In this document: positions 25,913 through 33,577 of the stretch, in pieces | Layout: every line of letters begins with the position of its first letter | How positions within the stretch are numbered: position 1 is the stretch's first letter | Assembly: GCF_900090265.1 (NCBI RefSeq) | Contig: NZ_LT607752.1 | Location: 5,214,001 to 5,278,000 of the forward strand | Length of the DNA stretch: 64,000 bases | From: Micromonospora rifamycinica | Lineage (GTDB): Bacteria; Actinomycetota; Actinomycetes; Mycobacteriales; Micromonosporaceae | Direction of reading: 5' to 3' | The notes under the pieces: generated by a model | The model's database searches: none | Seen by the model: only the letters and a program-made list of their open reading frames with translations | Told to the model about the DNA's origin: nothing | Program-made: the position numbers and the translations under genes

Positions 25913-25914
25913 CT

Positions 25915-25944
25915 TTGCATGTCCAGGCATCGTCCGCGTAGGCT
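25915..25944 (+). promoter_or_regulatory. promoter of rpmG and the had genes
   Basis: TTGCAT (25915-25920), 18-nt spacer, TAGGCT (25939-25944), about 44 nt before the rpmG GTG. Confidence 0.55.
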
Positions 25945-25987
25945 GATGCGCTGTAGTTGATATCCGTAGCGAGGAAGGCACTCCGCC

Positions 25988-26155
25988 GTGGCGAAGGCGA
26001 CCGATGTCCGGCCGAAGATCACTCTGGCGTGTGTGGAGTGCAAGGAGCGCAACTACATCACGCGCAAGAACCGCCGTAACGACCCCGACCGCATCGAGCT
26101 GAAGAAGTTCTGCCCCCGGGACGGCAAGCACACGATCCACCGCGAGACCCGCTGA
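25988..26155 (+). CDS. rpmG: 50S ribosomal protein L33
   Basis: A 55-residue protein starting MAKATDVRPKITLACVECKE and ending KHTIHRETR. The first Cys pair C-x-x-C is present, but the second, normally C-x-x-C in zinc-binding L33, reads F-C-P-R-D, so only one of its two Cys remains and zinc binding is doubtful. GTG start 25988 with GAGG upstream. Its position before the had genes and tRNA-Trp-secE-nusG matches the conserved actinobacterial order. Confidence 0.95.
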   Translation: MAKATDVRPKITLACVECKERNYITRKNRRNDPDRIELKKFCPRDGKHTIHRETR

Positions 26156-26284
26156 CCCTCGGCCGGCGACCGCCGGCCCGGTCCGCAGCGACCACCCGAA
26201 CGCCGATCCGCACGGATGGCACGGCCGCAGAGCCGTCTGCCCGTACGGGTCGGCGTTCGCGCGTCCCGTGTAGGGTTCGGCGGC

Positions 26285-26731
26285 ATGTCCCTGGACCCGT
26301 CCTTCGTCGGCCGGACGTATCCGCCGACCGCCCCCTACCAGGTGGGCCGAGAAAAGATCCGTGAGTTCGCCACCGCCATCGGCGCGACCGACCCGGCCCA
26401 CCACGACCCGGCGGCGGCCCGCGCCCTCGGCCACCCGGACGTGGTCGCCCCGCCCACCTTTCCGATCGTGCTCACCATGGCCGCCAGCCGGCAGATCGTC
26501 GACGACCCGGCGCTCGGGGTCGACTACCGCCGGGTGGTCCACGGCGACCAGCGCTTCGCCTACACCCGCCCGGTGGTCGCCGGGGACGAGCTGGTCTGCG
26601 TGAACACCATCGAGGAGATCACCACCCGGAGCGGGCACGGCTTCCTGACCACCCGCACCGACGTGACCACCGTGGCCGGCGAGCCGGTGGTCGCCGTCTG
26701 GTCCAAGCTCGTCGTACGTGGGGAGTCCTGA
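26285..26731 (+). CDS. MaoC-type hydratase, HadA-like (FAS1-type dehydratase half)
   Basis: A 148-residue hot-dog-fold protein starting MSLDPSFVGRTYPPTAPYQV. It contains REKIREFATAIGATDPAHHDPAAARALGHPDVVAPPTFPIVL and RVVHGDQRFAYTRPVVAGDEL. In mycobacteria the equivalent HadA pairs with HadB as a (3R)-hydroxyacyl dehydratase of fatty-acid elongation; HadA itself usually lacks the catalytic Asp/His. Here no mycolic acids are expected, so the pathway may be another acyl chain. It is followed immediately by the HadB-like gene. Confidence 0.85.
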   Translation: MSLDPSFVGRTYPPTAPYQVGREKIREFATAIGATDPAHHDPAAARALGHPDVVAPPTFPIVLTMAASRQIVDDPALGVDYRRVVHGDQRFAYTRPVVAGDELVCVNTIEEITTRSGHGFLTTRTDVTTVAGEPVVAVWSKLVVRGES

Positions 26732-26732
26732 C

Positions 26733-27125
26733 GTGGAACTGTCGACCCGGACGTACCGGGTGACCCGGGCGGACCTGGTCCGCTACGCGGGCGCCTCGGG
26801 CGACTTCAACCCGATCCACTGGAACGACCGGACGGCCACCGCGGTGGGCCTGCCGGGGGTCATCGCCCACGGCATGTTCACCATGGCGCTGGTCGGCCGG
26901 GCGGTCGCCGAGTGGGCCGGAGCGCCCGACGCGGTGGTCGACTTCGGGGTGCGGTTCACCCGGCCGGTGGTCGTCCCGGACGACGACGAGGGTGCCGAGA
27001 TCACCGTCGACGCGGTGGTCAAGGAGGTCACCGAGGCGGGACTGACCAGGCTCGATATCACCGCCCGGTGCGGCGATGAGAAGGTGCTCTCGCAGGCGCG
27101 GGCGACCGTCCGGACGGCCGGCTGA
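26733..27125 (+). CDS. MaoC-type hydratase, HadB-like catalytic subunit
   Basis: A 130-residue hot-dog protein with the catalytic pattern YAGASGDFNPIHWND (Asp and His of the hydratase-2 motif) and GVIAHGMFTMALVGRAV. It begins at GTG 26733, 1 nt after the HadA-like stop; GGGGAG lies 8 nt upstream. It probably forms a heterodimer with the preceding protein. No third (HadC-like) gene follows, unlike in mycobacteria; tRNA-Trp comes next. Confidence 0.85.
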   Translation: MELSTRTYRVTRADLVRYAGASGDFNPIHWNDRTATAVGLPGVIAHGMFTMALVGRAVAEWAGAPDAVVDFGVRFTRPVVVPDDDEGAEITVDAVVKEVTEAGLTRLDITARCGDEKVLSQARATVRTAG

Positions 27126-27156
27126 CCGGTCGGCGGAAGCTGTCGGGCGGGACCGG

Positions 27157-27186
27157 TTGGGAAAGTCGGGGCGCTACCCGTACACT
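27157..27186 (+). promoter_or_regulatory. promoter of tRNA-Trp
   Basis: TTGGGA (27157-27162), 18-nt spacer, TACACT (27181-27186), about 68 nt before the tRNA. Confidence 0.55.
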
Positions 27187-27253
27187 GGTCCGCCGTGGGG
27201 CAAGTAACCCCTGTTCGGCCTGTTGGGGCCGGATGGGGCGAGCGTTGCCGCAC

Positions 27254-27326
<73 letters not shown>

Positions 27327-27356
27327 CGCCTCAGGCCTGACCGTTCCCGTGGGTCG

Positions 27357-27374
27357 CGCCGCCGCAAGGCGGCG
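27357..27374 (+). terminator. hairpin after tRNA-Trp
   Basis: A 7-bp stem CGCCGCC/GGCGGCG with a GCAA tetraloop, 30 nt after the tRNA; it may terminate or process the tRNA transcript, with partial read-through into secE. Confidence 0.5.
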
Positions 27375-27542
27375 TCCGGCCCGTGGTGGTGGCACCGGCG
27401 GGGTGGTTCCGAGGCGACTCGGGGCACTTCGTCCGGTCCGCCGGCCGCGGCCCGTCGCGGGACGGTTCGGCCCGGCCGGCGTGACCAACGCGCCGCGTGC
27501 GCCGCCCGGCGTACGAACCGACATCCCGCGACGGAGGGCGAA

Positions 27543-27962
27543 GTGGCCGACAACAAGCGGCGCGGCGAGGACGCCGGCGACGACGGTCTGCGCGACGAGC
27601 GTGACGAGGTCGTCGACGAGGTGACCGCCGACAGCGACGCCACCGACGACGACGCCACCGACGCGGACGAGCCGGTATCCCGGGGCGGCACCGCGACCCG
27701 GTCGCGGACCCGCGCGGGCGCGGCCGACAGCAAGCCGAAGACCCGGAACGAGACCGACCGGGTGGGGCCGTTCGCCCGCGTCGCGCGTTTCTTCCGCGAG
27801 GTGGTCGCCGAACTGCGTAAGGTCATCTGGCCGACCCGCAAGGAACTGCTGACCTACACGGCCGTGGTGGTCACCTTCGTCGCGGTGATGCTGACGATCG
27901 TGGGCCTTCTCGACTTCGCGTTCGCGAAGGGTGTGCTGTGGGTCTTCGGCAGCCCCAGCTGA
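27543..27962 (+). CDS. secE: preprotein translocase subunit SecE
   Basis: A 139-residue protein with one C-terminal transmembrane helix (TYTAVVVTFVAVMLTIVGLLDF) preceded by the conserved amphipathic segment FFREVVAELRKVIWPTRKEL. The first 75 or so residues form a hydrophilic, Asp-rich extension (DSDATDDDATDADEP) longer than in E. coli secE core, common in actinobacteria. The GTG start 27543 follows GGAGGGCGAA. nusG follows after 38 nt. SecE clamps the SecY channel. Confidence 0.95.
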   Translation: MADNKRRGEDAGDDGLRDERDEVVDEVTADSDATDDDATDADEPVSRGGTATRSRTRAGAADSKPKTRNETDRVGPFARVARFFREVVAELRKVIWPTRKELLTYTAVVVTFVAVMLTIVGLLDFAFAKGVLWVFGSPS

Positions 27963-28000
27963 CCGGCCGACTGAGCCGATAGTGACGGAAGTGAGCAAGC

Positions 28001-28723
28001 GTGCCTGAGTACGACGAGACCGCCGAGACCACGGACGACCAGTCCACGGTCGCGACGGCGGCGAGTGACGAGTCGGTCGAGGCCGCCAGCGAGCCGGAGT
28101 TCCCGACCACCGAGCCGGAGCCCGACGAGGACTACGACCCGGTCGCCGAGCTGCGCCAGAAGCTGCGCTACGCGCCCGGCGACTGGTACGTGGTGCACTC
28201 GTACGCCGGCTACGAGAACAAGGTCAAGACCAACCTCGAGACCCGGATCATCTCCCTCGACATGGAGGAGTACATCTACCAGGTCGAGGTGCCGACCCGG
28301 GAAGAGGTCGAGGTCAAGAACGGCAAGCGTTCGCAGATCCAGGCCAAGGTCTTCCCCGGTTACATCCTGGTCCGGATGGAGCTGACCGCCGAGTCCTACT
28401 CGTGCGTGCGCAACACGCCGGGGGTCACCGGCTTCGTGGGGGCCACCGACCGGGCCGACCGGCCCGCGCCGCTGAGCCTCGACGAGGTGATCAAGTGGCT
28501 GGCCCCGGCGGTGGAGACCGAGCAGAAGAAGGCCAAGCCCGAGGTCCGGGTCCTCGACTTCGAGGTCGGTGACTCGGTCACCGTCACCGACGGCGCGTTC
28601 GCCTCGCTGCCGGCGACGATCAGCGAAATCAACGCCGATCAGCAGAAGCTCAAGGTGCTGGTGTCGATCTTCGGTCGGGAGACCCCGGTCGAGCTGAACT
28701 TCAACCAGGTCGCCAAGATCTGA
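28001..28723 (+). CDS. nusG: transcription elongation/antitermination factor NusG
   Basis: A 240-residue protein: an acidic N-terminal extension to about residue 55, the NGN domain (DWYVVHSYAGYENKVKTNL, KVFPGYILVRMEL, NTPGVTGFVG) and a C-terminal KOW domain (FEVGDSVTVTDGAFASLPATISEI, then ETPVELNFNQVAKI). It binds RNA polymerase and couples it to Rho or ribosomal S10. GTG start 28001. A strong hairpin with T residues follows at 28733. Confidence 0.96.
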   Translation: MPEYDETAETTDDQSTVATAASDESVEAASEPEFPTTEPEPDEDYDPVAELRQKLRYAPGDWYVVHSYAGYENKVKTNLETRIISLDMEEYIYQVEVPTREEVEVKNGKRSQIQAKVFPGYILVRMELTAESYSCVRNTPGVTGFVGATDRADRPAPLSLDEVIKWLAPAVETEQKKAKPEVRVLDFEVGDSVTVTDGAFASLPATISEINADQQKLKVLVSIFGRETPVELNFNQVAKI

Positions 28724-28732
28724 CGACGTTCC

Positions 28733-28772
28733 CCGTCGCCGGCGGTGGGCAGCGGCCCGCCGCCGGCGACGG
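28733..28772 (+). terminator. terminator after nusG
   Basis: A 13-bp perfect outer stem (28733-28745 with 28760-28772) extended by a T-G and four more pairs, loop AGCG, followed by GCGTTT. Confidence 0.85.
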
Positions 28773-28910
28773 CGTTTCCACCCCGCGTGGACCTCGGCGC
28801 AGAGGGTCACCGGGCGCTGCGCTACTCTTGAACGTCGCCGCTGTGGCACCGCGCTGACCGTGCGCGCCCATGGCCGGCACCTTTCCCAGTTCCAAGCCCC
28901 AGGAAGTGAC

Positions 28911-29342
28911 ATGCCTCCGAAGAAGAAGCTCGTCAAGACGTTCACGCTTCAGCTGAAGGCGGGCCAGGCGACTCCGGCCCCGCCGGTGGGCCCCGCGCTC
29001 GGTCAGCACGGCGTGAACATCATGGAGTTCTGCAAGTCCTACAACGCGCAGACCGAGTCCCAGCGGGGCGACATCGTCCCCGCCGAGATCAGCGTGTACG
29101 AGGACCGGTCCTTCACCTTCGTCCTCAAGACCCCGCCCGCCGCCCGGCTGCTGCTCAAGGCCGCCGGTGTGGAGAAGGGCTCCGGCGTGCCGCAGAGCCA
29201 GAAGGTCGGCTCGGTGAGCCAGGCCCAGGTGCGCGAGATCGCCGAGAAGAAGATGGTCGACCTCAACGCCAACGACATCGACCAGGCTGCGAAGATCATC
29301 GCCGGTACCGCCCGGTCGATGGGCATCGTCGTCAACGACTGA
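28911..29342 (+). CDS. rplK: 50S ribosomal protein L11
   Basis: A 143-residue protein starting MPPKKKLVKTFTLQLKAGQA, with the N-terminal domain PVGPALGQHGVNIMEFCKSYNAQT that contacts the GTPase-associated rRNA, and a C-terminal RNA-binding domain ending DIDQAAKIIAGTARSMGIVV. The ATG at 28911 has AGGA upstream. It is the thiostrepton-binding region protein. Cotranscribed with rplA. Confidence 0.97.
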   Translation: MPPKKKLVKTFTLQLKAGQATPAPPVGPALGQHGVNIMEFCKSYNAQTESQRGDIVPAEISVYEDRSFTFVLKTPPAARLLLKAAGVEKGSGVPQSQKVGSVSQAQVREIAEKKMVDLNANDIDQAAKIIAGTARSMGIVVND

Positions 29343-29424
29343 CCCCGCGGTCGGTCCTCAAGATCAGTTCGTGGGAGGGCGCGCGTCGACCGCGGCCCGC
29401 CAGAGACCACAGGAGTAACCCGAG

Positions 29425-30141
29425 ATGCAGCGCAGCAAGACGTACCGCAAGGCCGCCGAGGCCATCGACAAGTCCAAGCTCTACACCCCGGCCGAGGCGG
29501 TCAAGCTCGCCAAGGACACCACCAACGCCAAGTTCGACGCCACGGTCGAGGTCGCCATGCGCCTCGGCGTCGACCCCCGCAAGGCGGACCAGATGGTCCG
29601 TGGCGTGGTCAACCTGCCGCACGGCACCGGTAAGACCGCCCGCGTGATCGTCTTCGCCGCCGGTGCGAAGGCCGAGGAGGCCGTCGCCGCCGGTGCCGAC
29701 GAGGTGGGCACGGACGAGCTGGTCGCCCGGATCCAGGGCGGCTGGCTGGACTTCGACGCGGCGATCGCCACGCCGGACCAGATGGCCAAGATCGGCCGGA
29801 TCGCGCGGATCCTGGGCCCGCGCGGTCTGATGCCGAACCCGAAGACCGGCACGGTGACCATGGACGTCACCAAGGCCGTCTCGGACATCAAGGGCGGCAA
29901 GATCACCTTCCGGGTGGACAAGCACTCCAACCTGCACCTGATTATCGGCAAGGCCTCGTTCTCCGAGACCCAGCTGATCGACAACTACGCCGCGGTGCTC
30001 GACGAGGTCATCCGCGTCAAGCCGTCCGCCGCCAAGGGCAAGTACCTCAAGAAGGTCACCCTGGCCACCACGATGGGTCCGGGCGTCCCGGTCGACCCGA
30101 ACGTGGTGAAGAACTTCCAGGAGACCGGCGTCGAGGGCTGA
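29425..30141 (+). CDS. rplA: 50S ribosomal protein L1
   Basis: A 238-residue L1 stalk protein and autogenous regulator in many bacteria. The start MQRSKTYRKAAEAIDKSKLY and the signature KIGRIARILGPRGLMPNPKTGTV are diagnostic. ATG 29425 follows AGGAGTAACCCGAG. It is 82 nt after rplK and ends in a perfect 15-bp terminator; the genes that usually follow (rplJ-rplL) are displaced by an ABC transporter pair. Confidence 0.97.
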   Translation: MQRSKTYRKAAEAIDKSKLYTPAEAVKLAKDTTNAKFDATVEVAMRLGVDPRKADQMVRGVVNLPHGTGKTARVIVFAAGAKAEEAVAAGADEVGTDELVARIQGGWLDFDAAIATPDQMAKIGRIARILGPRGLMPNPKTGTVTMDVTKAVSDIKGGKITFRVDKHSNLHLIIGKASFSETQLIDNYAAVLDEVIRVKPSAAKGKYLKKVTLATTMGPGVPVDPNVVKNFQETGVEG

Positions 30142-30158
30142 GCCCGGCTTCTCCCGCG

Positions 30159-30193
30159 AAGGTGCCCCGCCACGGACAGTGGCGGGGCACCTT
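30159..30193 (+). terminator. terminator after rplA
   Basis: A perfect 15-bp stem (30159-30173 with 30179-30193), loop GGACA. It overlaps the region upstream of the ABC ATPase gene. Confidence 0.85.
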
Positions 30194-30223
30194 CCGTCTG
30201 TCCGGATGTGGCAGGGTCGCCCC

Positions 30224-31213
30224 ATGAGACTGGAGGACGTGCGGCTCCGCTACCGCCGGGGCGGCCCCTGGGTCCTGCGCGGCGTCACCGCCCGGCTCGA
30301 CCCGGGCGAGGTGGCGGTGGTGCTCGGCCGCAACGGCGCGGGCAAGTCGACCCTGCTGCAACTCTGCGCGGGGGTGTTGCGGCCGGTCCGGGGCCGGGTG
30401 GTCGACCGCCCCCGGCACGTGGGTTGGGTGCCCGAGCGGTTCCCCGCCGACCAGCCCTTCACGGTCTCCCGCTACCTGGTCGGCATGGGCCGGGTCGCCG
30501 GCCTGGGCCGGGCCGACGCCGACCGGGCCGCCGACCGGTGGACCGACCGGCTGGGGCTGGCCGCGTTCCGCGGGGTCCGCCTGCCCGACCTGTCCAAGGG
30601 CACCGCGCAGAAGGTCGGCCTGGCCCAGGCGATGCTGCGCACCCCGGGCCTGCTGGTCCTCGACGAGCCCTGGGAGGGGCTGGACGCCGCCGCCCGGGGC
30701 CTGGTCCCGGAGCTGGTCGACGAGGTGCTGGCCGGCGGGGGAGCGGTGCTGGTCAGCGACCACCGGGGCGAGACGGTCCGGCTCCCCGACGCCCGGCACT
30801 GGGCGCTGGCCGACGGCGTGGTCACCGAGGAGCCGACCACCGCAGCGCCGTCCGTCGCGGTGGTCGAGGTCGCGGTGCCGGCCGCGCGGCTGGCCGGCAC
30901 CGTCGCCCGGTTGCGCGCCGACGGCCACCACGTCCTGCGGGTACGCGAACCCGCCGCCCCGCCCCCGCGGGCGGCTGCGCCGCCGGTCCCCGCCCCGCCC
31001 TCGCGCGCGGCTGCGCTGCCGGTCCCCGTCCCCCCGTCGCCTCCGCAGGATCCGCTGCCGCCCGCCGCCCAGACGGGTGGTGACCCGGTACGGGACGACC
31101 GGCCGGGTGGTGATCCGGTGCGGGACGGTCGGCCGGGTGGTGACCCGGTGCGGGACAGCGGGCCGGGTGGTGGCCCGGTGCGGGACGGTCGGCCGGGGGA
31201 GGTGGCCCGGTGA
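30224..31213 (+). CDS. ABC transporter ATP-binding protein with repeat tail
   Basis: A 329-residue ATPase. Walker A GRNGAGKST (about residue 36), signature LSKGTAQKVGLAQAML, Walker B LLVLDEPWEGLD and the switch His in VLVSDHRGE are present. After about residue 210 the sequence degenerates into a Pro/Ala-rich and then a Gly-Asp-Pro repeat tail. I chose ATG 30224 (MRLEDVRLRYRRGG); longer readings begin inside the terminator. It overlaps the permease gene by 4 nt. The cargo is unknown, possibly an export or bacitracin-type substrate. Confidence 0.88.
   Translation: MRLEDVRLRYRRGGPWVLRGVTARLDPGEVAVVLGRNGAGKSTLLQLCAGVLRPVRGRVVDRPRHVGWVPERFPADQPFTVSRYLVGMGRVAGLGRADADRAADRWTDRLGLAAFRGVRLPDLSKGTAQKVGLAQAMLRTPGLLVLDEPWEGLDAAARGLVPELVDEVLAGGGAVLVSDHRGETVRLPDARHWALADGVVTEEPTTAAPSVAVVEVAVPAARLAGTVARLRADGHHVLRVREPAAPPPRAAAPPVPAPPSRAAALPVPVPPSPPQDPLPPAAQTGGDPVRDDRPGGDPVRDGRPGGDPVRDSGPGGGPVRDGRPGEVAR
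31076..31195 (+). repeat. four 30-bp tandem repeats in ABC ATPase tail
   Basis: Units at 31076, 31106, 31136 and 31166, each about GGTGGTGACCCGGTGCGGGA plus 10 more bases, encode G-G-D-P-V-R-D-x-R-P. Repeat-length change would add or remove 10 residues in frame, so the tail may vary between strains. Confidence 0.85.
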
Positions 31214-31896
31214 GCGCGCTGGTCCGGATGCGGTTGGCCGGCTTCCTGCGTACCGGACGGGCGCTCGCGCCGCTGCTGGCCGGCCTGCTCGTCCTCGGCA
31301 TCCTGTACGGCGGCGGCCGGGCCCGGCCTGCGGAGGGGTACGGCGTCTGCGCCGTGGTGCTCTTTCCGGTGCTGGCCTGGCAGACCAAGATCCTGCTGGA
31401 CGTCGAGCCGGACGTGCAGCGCCGGATGGCCCAGGTCCTCCTCGGCCCGGCCCGGGAGCGGGCTGCCGGGCTGCTCGCGGCGGTGGTCGCCGGGGCGGGC
31501 ACGGTGCTTGTGGCATTGGTCTTCCCATGGCTGGTCGGCGGGATGGCCGTGCCGGGTCCGGACGACCTGCCGCTGTCTGTCGCGCTCACCCTCGGGCTCT
31601 GGGCGCACCTGCTTGCTCTGCTGCCCGCCACAGCGGTGGGCGCACTCGCCAGCCGCGCCCTGACCCGCAGCGCAGGGTACGGCGTCGCGGTGCTCTCGGT
31701 GGCCGTGGTCGGCACCCTCGCGCTGGGCCTGCGTGACTCGGTGGCGCCGTGGCTCGTGCCGCCGGTGCTGGCGACCGCCCGGGCACTCGGCGGGCCCCTG
31801 TCCGCCGGAACCGCCCTGTTCCTCTCCGGCTGGGCCATCGCCTGGACGGGGCTGGCACTGGCCGGCTACGCCTGGCGGCGGCGGACCAACCCCTGA
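31210..31896 (+). CDS. ABC transporter membrane protein
   Basis: A 228-residue protein with six or so hydrophobic segments, starting MSALVRMRLAGFLRTGRALA then PLLAGLLVLGILYG. Typical of small ABC-2-like permeases. GTG 31210 overlaps the ATPase gene, so the pair forms an exporter. No substrate can be assigned. The 3' side is the long, sparsely coding region before rplJ. Confidence 0.8.
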   Translation: MSALVRMRLAGFLRTGRALAPLLAGLLVLGILYGGGRARPAEGYGVCAVVLFPVLAWQTKILLDVEPDVQRRMAQVLLGPARERAAGLLAAVVAGAGTVLVALVFPWLVGGMAVPGPDDLPLSVALTLGLWAHLLALLPATAVGALASRALTRSAGYGVAVLSVAVVGTLALGLRDSVAPWLVPPVLATARALGGPLSAGTALFLSGWAIAWTGLALAGYAWRRRTNP

Positions 31897-32077
31897 CACC
31901 GACCTGGCCGACCCGGCAGGCGCCGGCCAACCACCTCGCCAAGCGCTCCCTGGTCCGGGTCGCCCGGTCCGGGCCAGGGACTGGGTCACCTGGCCATGCC
32001 ACCGGTCGAGGCGTCTCGCCGGCCCGCCCCGACAGTCTCGGTCGTGCGCCCGTACCAAGGTCGTGCTGGATCCAGGA

Positions 32078-32125
32078 TGTAGTGGTGTCCGCCGTCGATG
32101 AAGGCCACTACAACCATGAAGTTGT
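32078..32125. repeat. palindromic intergenic element with two hairpins
   Basis: TGTAGTGG (32078-32085) pairs with CCACTACA (32105-32112) and ACAAC (32110-32114) with GTTGT (32121-32125). The reverse strand reads an open segment with FMVVVAFIDGGHHYILDPA. It looks like a compact dispersed element, but only one copy is in this window. Confidence 0.4.
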
Positions 32126-32196
32126 GCGATCTTGCCGGGGCGAGGTCGGGGGTGAGGGGTGCAGGGCGGGGTGGTGGCGGTGGTGGCGGGGGTGAT

Positions 32197-32225
32197 TTGG
32201 CGTTGGGGGGCACGTCGCGTAACCT
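32197..32225 (+). promoter_or_regulatory. promoter of rplJ-rplL
   Basis: TTGGCG (32197-32202), 17-nt spacer, TAACCT (32220-32225). The transcript would carry a leader of about 250 nt. Confidence 0.6.
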
Positions 32226-32482
32226 GGGCGGGTAGTTCCACCCAGAGACCGCTGGTCACCGTGCTCCGGCACGGTCGAAGGCTCCGCGACGACGGGCGAC
32301 CCGCGCAGGGCGGTAAGCGTAATACGGTTCCTTTCCGTGGTCCGCCGACCACGATGATCGGCCGGCCCTCGCCCCGCGCGCCCTGCGCCGGGGCTTTTTC
32401 GTTGTCGTGACGCCTCCGATGTCGTCGCAGAGCCCCGTGCCGCGCGACGGCGACCAGCTCCGAGTAACGAGAGAGGAGGGAC
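32226..32482 (+). promoter_or_regulatory. L10 leader (autoregulatory 5' UTR)
   Basis: The 250-nt leader before rplJ is in the position of the ribosomal protein L10 leader. A region around 32264-32345 is rich in paired segments (GTGGTCC, CGACCACG) compatible with the L10-binding structure, and a terminator-like hairpin with a T-run at 32371-32399 could act as attenuator. Assignment by position and structure; a covariance-model search is needed. Confidence 0.55.
32371..32399 (+). terminator. intrinsic terminator/attenuator before rplJ
   Basis: Stem GCCCCG/CGGGGC plus inner GCGC/GCGC with one bulge (32371-32394), followed by TTTTT (32395-32399). Lies inside the leader, so likely a regulated attenuator rather than an operon end. 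Confidence 0.75.
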
Positions 32483-33031
32483 ATGGCGGACAAGCCGATC
32501 CGGGCCGACAAGGCCACGGCCGTCGCTGAGCTGACCGAGAGCTTCCGTACCTCGGGCGCTGCGGTGCTCACCGAGTACCGTGGTCTGACGGTTTCCCAGC
32601 TCACCCAGCTGCGGCGCTCGCTCGGCAAGGAGACCACCTACACGGTCGCGAAGAACACGCTGGCCAAGCGTGCCGCGACCGAGGCGGGCATCTCCGGCCT
32701 CGACGAGCTGTTCACCGGTCCTACCGCGCTGACTTTCGTTTCGGGCGACGTCGTCGAGGCGGCGAAGGGTCTTCGCGACTTCGCGAAGGCCAACCCGAAG
32801 CTCGTCATCAAGGGCGGCGTCTTCGAGGGCCGGGCCATTTCCGCGGCCGAGGTCACGAAGCTCGCCGACCTGGAGTCCCGTGAGGTGCTGCTGGCCAAGC
32901 TGGCCGGCGCGATGAAGGGCAACCTGAGCAAGGCCGCGGCCCTGTTCCAGGCGCCGCTCTCCAAGGCCGCCCGTGCGGCGGCCGCCCTGGCGGACAAGAA
33001 GCGCGAGCAGGAGGGCGCCGAGGCGGCCTGA
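32483..33031 (+). CDS. rplJ: 50S ribosomal protein L10
   Basis: A 182-residue stalk base protein that anchors L7/L12 dimers and often represses its own operon. MADKPIRADKATAVAELTES, then VLTEYRGLTVSQLTQLRRSL, and a C-terminal helix for L12 binding are all present. ATG 32483 follows AGAGAGGAGGG. rplL follows after 54 nt. Confidence 0.97.
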   Translation: MADKPIRADKATAVAELTESFRTSGAAVLTEYRGLTVSQLTQLRRSLGKETTYTVAKNTLAKRAATEAGISGLDELFTGPTALTFVSGDVVEAAKGLRDFAKANPKLVIKGGVFEGRAISAAEVTKLADLESREVLLAKLAGAMKGNLSKAAALFQAPLSKAARAAAALADKKREQEGAEAA

Positions 33032-33085
33032 GGCCTTCCCGGCGCACCACGTTCTTAATTTTCATTGCGAGAAAGGACGCCAGAC

Positions 33086-33475
33086 ATGGCGAAGCTCAGC
33101 ACCGACGAGCTGCTCGACGCGTTCAAGGAGATGACGCTGATCGAGCTCTCTGAGTTCGTGAAGCAGTTCGAGGAGACCTTCGAGGTCACCGCCGCCGCTC
33201 CGGTCGCGGTCGCCGCCGCCGGTGGCGCCGGTGGCGCCGCCGCTGCCCCGGCCGAGGAGGAGAAGGACGAGTTCGACGTCATCCTCGAGGCCGACGGTGG
33301 CAAGAAGATCCAGGTCATCAAGGTCGTGCGTGAGCTGACCGGCCTGGGCCTCAAGGAGGCCAAGGACGCGGTCGAGGCCGCGCCCAAGGCGATCCTGGAG
33401 AAGGTCAACAAGGACACCGCCGAGAAGGCGAAGGCCAAGCTCGAGGGCGAGGGCGCCAAGGTCACCCTCAAGTGA
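33086..33475 (+). CDS. rplL: 50S ribosomal protein L7/L12
   Basis: A 129-residue stalk protein that recruits translational GTPases. N-terminal dimerisation domain (STDELLDAFKEMTLIELSEF), a flexible Ala/Gly hinge, and C-terminal domain EKDEFDVILEADGGKKIQVI plus VVRELTGLGLKEAKDAVE. ATG 33086 with GAAAGGA upstream. It ends in a strong terminator. Confidence 0.97.
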   Translation: MAKLSTDELLDAFKEMTLIELSEFVKQFEETFEVTAAAPVAVAAAGGAGGAAAAPAEEEKDEFDVILEADGGKKIQVIKVVRELTGLGLKEAKDAVEAAPKAILEKVNKDTAEKAKAKLEGEGAKVTLK

Positions 33476-33545
33476 CCTGAGGCCGGCCTCGGGTCGGCTT
33501 CGGCGCGTGCCCGGCTCGGGTGAGTTGTGGCACACCGCATCATGG

Positions 33546-33577
33546 CGGGCGGTGATCCGGGAACGGATCACCGCCCG
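33546..33577 (+). terminator. terminator after rplL
   Basis: A perfect 14-bp stem (33546-33559 with 33564-33577), loop GGAA, followed by TTG. Confidence 0.85.

Noticed and set aside
31076..31195. CRISPR-like array
   Set aside because: Four contiguous 30-bp in-frame coding repeats without spacers; no cas genes; encoded tail of the ABC ATPase.
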